Origin: JAZDKP01 sp043802925
GTDB taxonomy: Bacteria; Fibrobacterota; OXYB2-FULL-49-7; JAEUSG01
Length of the DNA stretch: 6,989 bases
Direction of reading: 5' to 3'
NCBI GenBank assembly: GCA_043802925.1
Contig: JAZDKP010000203.1
Span: 1 to 6,989, forward strand
Position numbers and translations under genes: made by a program. The notes under the pieces are model-generated. The model was not told where the DNA came from. It did not search any database and worked only from the letters and a program-made list of their open reading frames with translations. Positions 1-5,232 of the stretch are shown piece by piece (the stretch's first letter is position 1; each line of letters begins with the position of its first letter).

Positions 1-1010
1 GGCATGACATATAAATCGCTCATGCGATAAATGCGGGCAACGTCCTGTCCGCGTAAAAAACCGGTAAAATGAAAATACCGGCCTATTTTAAGTTCCGCCA
101 CCCGCTCAATCATACGGTGCATCATGTCGCCGCAGCCGGACATGACAAAGCAGACGTCTTTATAGACCGAAATAACCCGGGCGGCCGCCTCCACAAAATA
201 ATCAGGCCCTTTTTGAAAGGTTATCCGTCCAAGGAAAAGCACGGTCTTTTTTGGAACTCCCCGGCGTACGGGAAGGCCCTCGCCTGACGCGGCTTTCATG
301 ACCCCATTATGAACCACCCTGATTTTGTCTGGATGGATACCGTAGTGACGGGTAATTTTGTTTTTGGTGAATTGGCTGACCGCCACGATTTTATCCGCTT
401 TTTCCATGCCCTTCCGTTCAATGGCATAAACATCGGGGTTAACGTTGTCGCCGCAACGGTCAAACTCGAGGGAATGGACATGGAGCACCAAGGGACGGCC
501 GCTCACTCTTTTCGCCTCCAACCCGGCAGGGATGGTCATCCAGTCATGCGCATGGATGACCTCGTGGCCCACTTTCCCGGCAATGGCGCCGGCGACCCGT
601 GCATAACGCGCGATTTCCTCCATCAGGTTGGCGCCATAATCGCCGGCCATGCTGATTTTGGATGCCTGGCGGGTTTCGGCCATTTCACTCTTGATGATTT
701 GAAGATGGGCCAGCAACTTGCGGTATTCGGCATCATTGACATAAGGCTGCAGCGTGGACGGGAGCGCCTCAATATTTATTCGATCCTGGCTCGTTATGTT
801 TTCGAGCAGGGAACCGGATTCAATCTCCACCTGGTCGCTGCTGACCAGGGTCACGTGTGATTCCTGGTTACCGGACGCGGATATCCGGGGCAGTACAAAT
901 GTAATCTGGTGTCCGAGGTCGGCAAGTGCTCGCGTCAGACCATAACAGGCCGTTCCCAACCCGCCGCTGATATGTGGGGGAAATTCCCATCCGTACATCA
1001 ATATCTTCAT
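1..1010 (-). CDS. GT4-type glycosyltransferase, glycogen-synthase-like (partial, runs off left edge)
   Basis: The reverse strand stays open from an ATG at 1010 to the window edge: 336 complete codons plus two bases. The N-terminus MKILMYGWEFPPHISGGLGT is the acceptor-side GGLGT loop typical of GT4/GT5 retaining glycosyltransferases. HAHDW lies at residues 153-157, and the GRITFQKG donor-phosphate-binding motif (R262, K267) opens the second Rossmann domain. The read ends at SDLYVMP, just where the E-x7-E nucleotide-sugar motif should begin, so roughly the last 70-100 residues are probably outside the window. Expected role: cytoplasmic transfer of a sugar from an NDP-sugar onto a glycan (glycogen-like storage polymer, exopolysaccharide or envelope glycan); the substrate cannot be read from sequence. 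No signal peptide or membrane segment is seen. A modest TAGGA lies about 10 nt before the ATG. It sits 45 bp downstream of the STAS gene on the same strand, probably in one operon. Frame and family are secure; specificity is not. Confidence 0.9.
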   Translation of the reverse strand, partial: MKILMYGWEFPPHISGGLGTACYGLTRALADLGHQITFVLPRISASGNQESHVTLVSSDQVEIESGSLLENITSQDRINIEALPSTLQPYVNDAEYRKLLAHLQIIKSEMAETRQASKISMAGDYGANLMEEIARYARVAGAIAGKVGHEVIHAHDWMTIPAGLEAKRVSGRPLVLHVHSLEFDRCGDNVNPDVYAIERKGMEKADKIVAVSQFTKNKITRHYGIHPDKIRVVHNGVMKAASGEGLPVRRGVPKKTVLFLGRITFQKGPDYFVEAAARVISVYKDVCFVMSGCGDMMHRMIERVAELKIGRYFHFTGFLRGQDVARIYRMSDLYVM

Positions 1011-1055
1011 AAAGCAATCGTCCTAACAGTTAAAGGGATATCGGCGGGTACCCCA

Positions 1056-1427
1056 TTAATGGGAAAAAGCCGGAGAGGTCACGGTATTGAGACTCAGGAT
1101 CTTCAAATCCTTGTTGTTGTTAAAGCCCAACCGGTCAAATTTTGCAGCCACCGCGGCATTCGCGACAATAAAAATCCGCTTCCCGCTTTCCTTGGCTTTT
1201 TCCCAGAGAAAGACAATGATACCAAAGCTGTAACTGCTGATATATGTGACCCGGCTCAAATCCAGTAAAAGCTGTGCGCTATGGTTTTCGAGGATAAACC
1301 GGTCGACAAGCGCAACAAGGTCATTCGCGGAATTCCCGATCATTTCACCGGTAACATTGACGGTGTAGCACCCGTTCTTTTCGCTGGAATCGATGACGAT
1401 GATGCTCTCCTGTAACACGCTGCTCAT
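1056..1427 (-). CDS. STAS-domain protein (anti-sigma factor antagonist-like)
   Basis: This is a 123-residue single STAS domain, the usual size of SpoIIAA/RsbV-type antagonists. Such proteins bind a serine-kinase anti-sigma factor when unphosphorylated, in partner switching. The diagnostic stretch LLLDLSRVTYISSYSFG matches the canonical DLS-x5-(D/S)-S-S-G-L-G region. By alignment with SpoIIAA Ser58 the phosphoacceptor is Ser65, which is retained; the following residues are Tyr-Ser-Phe-Gly rather than Ser-Gly-Leu-Gly, a mild departure. The C-terminal part (GKRIFIVANAAVAAKFDRLGF) is the standard last strand and helix. I chose the ATG at 1427 because AAGGAG at 1438-1433 sits 5 nt before it. The longer frame would start at a GTG at 1433 that uses a base of that ribosome site. 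It lies between the small zinc-site gene and the glycosyltransferase, all leftward. No cognate RsbW-type kinase or PP2C phosphatase is visible, so the partner is unknown. Confidence 0.88.
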   Translation of the reverse strand: MSSVLQESIIVIDSSEKNGCYTVNVTGEMIGNSANDLVALVDRFILENHSAQLLLDLSRVTYISSYSFGIIVFLWEKAKESGKRIFIVANAAVAAKFDRLGFNNNKDLKILSLNTVTSPAFSH

Positions 1428-1432
1428 TTTCA

Positions 1433-1438
1433 CTCCTT
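1433..1438 (-). promoter_or_regulatory. Ribosome binding site deciding the STAS start
   Basis: AAGGAG on the reverse strand, with a 5-nt spacer to the ATG at 1427. It directly abuts the stop codon of the upstream gene (1441-1439), so ribosomes finishing that gene are delivered onto this site. This favours translational coupling and rules against the GTG at 1433 as the start. Confidence 0.75.
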
Positions 1439-1777
1439 TTAACCGGCAAGCCTCATGCTGTCGGCATTATTAAAATTTACACGCTGATATTCCGAACGGT
1501 GCATTTCGCAATATTTGGGATAAACATATTGTCCGGGATAAATATCAACCTGGAATTTGTCCCGGCACCCGGGCAGCATGCAGGTGAATTCGGCCCGCGT
1601 GATTTCGTGAAACGTGTGGAAGAACATCTGGTTTTTGACTTCAGCCCCTTCCAAATCCGACAGGGTGTCAATTTCAGGCCGGGCTTCATTTGAGCGTGTG
1701 AGAAAATCCTGAATGTGCCACCCGCTGAATTGGCCGTTGTTCTTTATACTGCGGATAGAAGCTTTGGTCTTTGTCAT
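1439..1777 (-). CDS. Small protein with putative C4/C-x2-H zinc site, unrecognised family
   Basis: This 112-residue protein belongs to no family I recognise. It begins with a basic stretch (MTKTKASIRSIKNNG), followed by an acidic middle. Its second half holds C66-x4-C71 ... C90-x2-H93, within EFTCMLPGCRDKF and YPKYCEMHRSEYQ, a spacing that would suit one structural zinc ion. The ATG at 1777 follows AAGGGA with a 6-nt spacer, a good ribosome site. The stop codon touches the ribosome site of the STAS gene, so the two are probably cotranscribed and coupled. There is no signal peptide or transmembrane segment, so it should be cytoplasmic. It might be a partner or adaptor of the STAS protein, or a nucleic-acid-binding protein; neither can be shown here. 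That it is a real gene is supported by the ribosome site, tight spacing and ordered Cys/His pattern. Confidence 0.72.
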   Translation of the reverse strand: MTKTKASIRSIKNNGQFSGWHIQDFLTRSNEARPEIDTLSDLEGAEVKNQMFFHTFHEITRAEFTCMLPGCRDKFQVDIYPGQYVYPKYCEMHRSEYQRVNFNNADSMRLAG

Positions 1778-1992
1778 ACGTTTTCCCTTTGTGTTGCGTT
1801 TGCAGGTTTAAGAACATCCATTTCTTTGCGCGCTATGGTTTGCTTTGATATATGCGAAATACATGCCATTAAGAATTCGTATCAAAACCTCTTTTTACGG
1901 AAGAATACGAGGTATAATTCATTAAGCAAAATCTCATTTCTTGCAACCATTTACGTTTTAATGAAAATGAACTGCCCCGAAGGAAAGTGCGA

Positions 1993-2280
1993 GGTATCTA
2001 AAAAAAGACCGAAAGTCGGGAACTCATCCCCCTTTCCCCCTTCTCTTGGAAAGGACTATCCCTTACCCACATCTTTTCCGGCGCCACGGGGGGCGCCGGC
2101 TAATCAGGAAATTGCGGTTTTATTGGAGGATGGGCCAGGGACGGCCCATCCATCGAGGCCGCCTCTGGCCTCGATAAAACAAACAAAACGTAATTGATTA
2201 GGCGGCGCCCCCCGTGGCGCCGCACTTGTGGGTAAGAGATAGCTACGGCTGGGGGATGGGTAACCTGACTTCGATACCCC
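1993..2280. repeat. Quasi-palindromic GC-rich element (MITE-like or large structured repeat)
   Basis: Arms on either side of a centre near 2151 are inverted copies. The core arms 2079-2106 and 2195-2222 match at 27 of 28 positions and contain GGCGCCACGGGGGGCGCC and its exact reverse complement. Further out, 2056-2071 pairs with 2227-2242 at 15 of 16 positions; CATCCCCC (2025-2032) pairs with GGGGGATG (2251-2258); CGAAAGTC (2010) pairs with GACTTCG (2267) with one bulge; and GGTATC (1993) pairs with GATACC (2273). Inside the core arms, 2110-2126 and 2176-2194 are also partly complementary. A 12-bp direct repeat, GCGGTTTTATTG, occurs at 2114-2125 and again just outside at 2288-2299, so the element may extend to about 2299. 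It holds no gene. The structure and the contrast with AT-rich flanks suggest a non-autonomous mobile repeat; target duplication and copy number cannot be judged from one copy. Confidence 0.75.
2128..2175. repeat. Twin abutting hairpins at the centre of the palindromic element
   Basis: There are two perfect stem-loops with no base between them. The first is GGATGGGCC / GGCCCATCC (2128-2136, 2143-2151) with loop AGGGAC. The second is ATCGAGGCC / GGCCTCGAT (2152-2160, 2167-2175) with loop GCCTCT. Both have 9-bp stems, 6-nt loops and a GGCC top, and the symmetry centre of the outer arms falls exactly between them. Neither is followed by a T-run directly, so they do not look like simple terminators. 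Confidence 0.85.
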
Positions 2281-2426
2281 GCAGCAAGCGGTTTTATTGT
2301 TACTGTCACCATCATTAAGAATCATTGGCTCAATATTTGCGAATACTTAATTATTACAAAATCATAACCCGAGGCGTTAAACAGATAACTTATTATACAA
2401 CAACGAGTTGATTGAGAATACTGTTT

Positions 2427-2449
2427 TTTACGATTCTAATAATCGTAAA
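2427..2449. promoter_or_regulatory. Perfect inverted repeat, candidate operator
   Basis: TTTACGATT - CTAAT - AATCGTAAA: two perfect 9-bp arms around a 5-nt centre, in AT-rich DNA about 70 bp upstream of a candidate promoter for the CheB-CheR gene. The size and symmetry suit a dimeric repressor or activator site. It lacks a GC-rich stem and a following T-run, so a terminator is unlikely. No regulator gene is nearby to pair it with. Confidence 0.4.
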
Positions 2450-2515
2450 TCCGTTTCTGGTTTTGAGAATTGGAATGATTCGGGTGATTATAGGGTTCAA
2501 ATGTTGATATTTAGA

Positions 2516-2544
2516 TTGCTTAATGCAACAAATGCTGTTATATT
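2516..2544 (+). promoter_or_regulatory. Candidate sigma-70-type promoter for the CheB-CheR gene
   Basis: TTGCTT (2516-2521), exactly 17 bp, then TATATT (2539-2544). The boxes match the consensus at 4 and 5 of 6 positions, with ideal spacing. Transcription would start near 2551, leaving a leader of roughly 80-115 nt. The surrounding DNA is AT-rich, so chance matches are easy and this is only a candidate. Confidence 0.35.
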
Positions 2545-2622
2545 GATATTGCATACCGCATCAACTGTTGGCCAAAGCATTCTGCTTTTCATACCCACGC
2601 GGCATTTATACTCTTAAGAAAG

Positions 2623-2629
2623 AAGAGGG
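2623..2629 (+). promoter_or_regulatory. Strong Shine-Dalgarno-like site far from the nearest standard start
   Basis: AAGAGGG lies 35 nt before the first standard in-frame start (GTG 2665), too far to serve it. At a normal 5-6 nt distance the in-frame codon is ATT at 2635, a rare initiation codon. This raises the possibility that the CheB-CheR protein starts ten residues earlier than the GTG. Confidence 0.4.
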
Positions 2630-2664
2630 AAATCATTCCAAACAAAAACAATCGAAAACAGGGT

Positions 2665-5232
2665 GTGGGCACCCGCATCCAGAAAAGCACCCCTTCAATT
2701 GTCAAAAACAGCGTTCGAATCGTGGCCATTGGCGCATCCGCCGGCGGGCTCGAGGCCTTTGAACAGTTTTTTGATGCCATGCCCGTGGATAGCGGTCTGG
2801 CATTTGTTTTGGTGTCACACATGGATCCTGAGCGCAAAGGCATGATGCCCGAACTGCTCCAGCGCGTCACCGCTATGAAAGTCAGCCAGATTGATGATAG
2901 AATGGTTGCCCAACCCAACCGGGTTTATATCATTCCGCCAAACAAGGACCTTTCAATCCAGCAGGGTATCTTTCATTTAGCCCCCCCTTCCGAAGCCCGC
3001 GGTCTCCGTCTGCCCATTGATGGTTTTTTCCGGAGCCTGGCCCAGGAACAGCGCGAACGCGCCATTGGCGTCATTTTATCCGGTATGGGCAGCGACGGGA
3101 CCCTGGGACTCACGGCAATCAAAGAGAATATGGGCATGGTCATGGTCCAGGACCCAAAATCCGCTAAATTCCAGGCAATGCTGCAAAGCGCCATGGAAAC
3201 CGGGTTGGTGGATTATGTGGCCCCGGCCAACGAATTGCCTGCAAAACTGCTTGAATTTATCAGGACCGAATCGGTATCCGTAAAAGAATTGCAGGATTCC
3301 GACACAAGCCACCCGTGGCTTGAGAAAGTGATTGCCATCATCCGAACACATACGGGCCACGATTTTACGCTGTATAAGCAAAAAACGCTTGGCCGCCGTG
3401 TTGAACGCAGAATGAGCGTCAACCAGATTGAACGGTTCAAGGATTACCTGCGGTATCTGGAAGAAAGCGCACCGGAACGCGAAATCCTTTTTAAGGAACT
3501 TCTTATCGGGGTAACAAACTTTTTTCGCGACCCCGAAGCGTTTAAAGCCCTGGCAGTCAAAGCGCTTCCGCGGCTGCTCAAAGAACGGGTCAATGAAAAG
3601 TTTTTCCGGGTATGGGTCCCGGGCTGTTCCTCGGGCGAAGAAGCCTATTCCATTGCCATGCTCATTATGGAAACCCTCGAAAGCGCTAAATTAACGCATG
3701 AGTTTCAAATCCAGATTTTTGCCACGGACCTGGACAAAACCGCCATTGAAAAAGCCCGCCACGGAATTTATCCGGCCAACATTTCCGCGGACGTCACCCC
3801 CGAACGGCTGAAGCGTTTTTTCAAGGAAATCGATTCAAAGTTCCAGTTGCGCAAGGAAATACGCGACATGGTCATATTCGCCCCGCACAATATCATCAAA
3901 GACCCGCCCTTTACCAAACTCGACCTTATCTGCTGCCGGAACCTGCTCATTTACTTTGTCGCGGACCTTCAAAATAAAATCATCCCCCTGTTTCATTATT
4001 CGCTCCGATCCAACGGCGTCCTTTTTCTTGGCCCCGCTGAAAATGTATTCGCGTTTCAGCACCTTTTCCGGGCCCTCGATAGAAAGTGGAAGATTTTCCT
4101 TCGATTGGAAACCGCTGCCAGCCGGTCGGACCTGATTCAAATAGACTCCCGGACCCCTTCCCCCAGTCGTTCCATAAAGTCCCTCCCCGTCCCGCTTATG
4201 AGCAAACAGCACGACACCATGCTTCCCACAATGATTAACCAGGTGTTGCTGACCCACGGCACTCCGCCCGCGGTCATTGTGGACGCCCAGGGCGACATTC
4301 TGTATATCCATGGGCATACCGGAAACTTTCTGGAGCCCTCCTCGGGCAAGTTTAACAACAACATCTACGCCATGGCCCGCGAAGGACTTCGCTACGAATT
4401 GGCAGGGGGCCTCAAGAACGCTGCAAAACGTCAAACGCCTGTTGAGCTCAAGGCGTTGCGGATAAAGAACAATAACATCTTCCTGACCGTGGACGTCCTC
4501 ATCCGGCCGTTGAATGAGCCTTCGCAAATGAAGGGCTCCTTTCTGGTGATATTCAAGGCCGTCCCCCTCTCTGCCAAGCGGGGCGCAAAGCGCGTTCCAA
4601 AAGGCAGACAAGGGGGCAACACCTCCGCCATCCGTTCGCTTCACGAAGAAATCCAAAGCCTGCGTGACCGGCTGCAAACCGTCACGGACGAAATACAGAA
4701 CTCGCAGGAAGAATTAAAATCCACAAATGAAGAACTCCAGTCCACCAACGAAGAGCTTCAGTCCACCAACGAAGAACTGATGACCTCCAAGGAGGAGATG
4801 CAGTCGTTGAACGAGGAACTGATGTCCGTCAATGCGGAACTTCAGACGAAAATCGAGGACCTGTCACGCACCAACAGCGACATGAAAAACCTGCTGAGCA
4901 ACTCCAATTTTGCGACCATTTTCCTTGACAGCGCCCTGAATATCCGCCGGTTCACCCTGCAGGCGGCCCGCATCATCAACCTGATTCCCACCGATGTGGG
5001 TCGGCCGCTCGCACACATAGTGTCCAATCTCAAATACGACCACCTGCTCGACGATGTAAAACAGGTGATTGAAACATTGGCCAACAAGGAATGCGAAGTG
5101 GAAACCCAAAACAACGACCGGTACCTGATGCGCATTATGCCCTACCGGACCCTGGACGATGTCATTGATGGCGCGGTATTGACGTTTGTTGACATCAGCT
5201 ACCAGAAAAAGACCCAGGAAAAGAAGGCCTGA
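2665..5232 (+). CDS. CheB methylesterase - CheR methyltransferase - PAS fusion protein
   Basis: This 855-residue cytoplasmic signalling protein opens with a CheB methylesterase domain (about 17-205) carrying the triad Ser25 (GASAGG), His52 (SHMDP) and Asp144 (GMGSDG), at distances matching known CheB. A CheR methyltransferase follows (about 217-480) with GVTNFFRDPEAF (282-293), the SAM-binding VPGCSSGEEAYS (318-329), FATDLD (352-357) and CCRNLLIYF (423-431). Next come a PAS-like domain (about 528-632), a coiled coil with tandem STNEELQ heptads (655-740), and a last PAS domain (741-850). All key catalytic residues are present, so both glutamyl-methyl transfer and hydrolysis are possible. It lacks the N-terminal receiver domain of classical CheB and the CheR-binding tail context of chemotaxis, and no chemoreceptor or CheA gene is in the window. 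The first standard start is GTG 2665, with only AGGG abutting it; an ATT at 2635 has better ribosome-site spacing. It is coupled to the downstream kinase. Confidence 0.93.
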   Translation: MGTRIQKSTPSIVKNSVRIVAIGASAGGLEAFEQFFDAMPVDSGLAFVLVSHMDPERKGMMPELLQRVTAMKVSQIDDRMVAQPNRVYIIPPNKDLSIQQGIFHLAPPSEARGLRLPIDGFFRSLAQEQRERAIGVILSGMGSDGTLGLTAIKENMGMVMVQDPKSAKFQAMLQSAMETGLVDYVAPANELPAKLLEFIRTESVSVKELQDSDTSHPWLEKVIAIIRTHTGHDFTLYKQKTLGRRVERRMSVNQIERFKDYLRYLEESAPEREILFKELLIGVTNFFRDPEAFKALAVKALPRLLKERVNEKFFRVWVPGCSSGEEAYSIAMLIMETLESAKLTHEFQIQIFATDLDKTAIEKARHGIYPANISADVTPERLKRFFKEIDSKFQLRKEIRDMVIFAPHNIIKDPPFTKLDLICCRNLLIYFVADLQNKIIPLFHYSLRSNGVLFLGPAENVFAFQHLFRALDRKWKIFLRLETAASRSDLIQIDSRTPSPSRSIKSLPVPLMSKQHDTMLPTMINQVLLTHGTPPAVIVDAQGDILYIHGHTGNFLEPSSGKFNNNIYAMAREGLRYELAGGLKNAAKRQTPVELKALRIKNNNIFLTVDVLIRPLNEPSQMKGSFLVIFKAVPLSAKRGAKRVPKGRQGGNTSAIRSLHEEIQSLRDRLQTVTDEIQNSQEELKSTNEELQSTNEELQSTNEELMTSKEEMQSLNEELMSVNAELQTKIEDLSRTNSDMKNLLSNSNFATIFLDSALNIRRFTLQAARIINLIPTDVGRPLAHIVSNLKYDHLLDDVKQVIETLANKECEVETQNNDRYLMRIMPYRTLDDVIDGAVLTFVDISYQKKTQEKKA
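4720..4782 (+). repeat. Three tandem 21-bp units encoding STNEELQ heptads
   Basis: Units at 4720-4740, 4741-4761 and 4762-4782 encode STNEELQ, STNEELQ and STNEELM; the pattern decays into degenerate heptads through about 4840. It is the coiled-coil linker between the two PAS domains of the fusion protein. Such repeats are usual for this family, and codon differences between units show they are not a fresh duplication. Confidence 0.85.

Larger units (their letters stand above)
1778..2634. other. Divergent intergenic region, AT-rich, no convincing gene
   Basis: About 850 bp separates the leftward operon from the rightward signalling genes. The outer parts (about 1800-1980 and 2300-2620) are clearly AT-rich compared with both gene blocks and should carry promoters for both directions. 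The middle is a GC-rich quasi-palindromic element. Similar words recur on both sides: CATTAAGAAT at 1866 and 2313, and TTGCTTAATG forward at 2516 and reversed near 1920. They may be regulator sites or chance. The open frames here lack ribosome sites and protein-like composition. I did not identify a trustworthy leftward promoter, although a TATATC -10-like box lies on the reverse strand near 1851. Confidence 0.6.

Noticed and set aside
309..860. 183-codon forward open frame opposite the glycosyltransferase
   Set aside because: The reverse strand across the same bases reads a continuous glycosyltransferase with GGLGT, HAHDW and GRxxxxKG motifs; the forward frame has no ribosome site or recognisable domain.
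1715..2197. 160-codon forward open frame spanning the small zinc-site gene start and half of the palindromic element
   Set aside because: It runs antisense through a better supported gene and then through inverted-repeat DNA, with low-complexity proline-rich translation and no ribosome site.
2079..2222. Cloverleaf-like fold as a possible tRNA
   Set aside because: The overall length, the 28-bp outer stem and the lack of anticodon-arm and T-arm signatures do not fit a tRNA.
2128..2222. Hairpins as rho-independent terminators
   Set aside because: The stems are GC-rich but not followed by a T-run on either strand at the right distance, and both flanking operons point away from this region.
2408..2617. 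69-codon forward open frame in the AT-rich leader
   Set aside because: No ribosome site and no recognisable motif; it overlaps the operator-like palindrome and the candidate promoter, so a spurious frame is more likely.
3835..4677. 280-codon reverse open frame inside the CheB-CheR gene
   Set aside because: It is antisense to conserved CheR and PAS sequence; the long open frame is a by-product of codon bias in the real gene.
4720..4782. Short tandem repeats as a possible CRISPR or mobile repeat
   Set aside because: The 21-bp units are directly adjacent without spacers and stay in frame as coiled-coil heptads of a family known for them.
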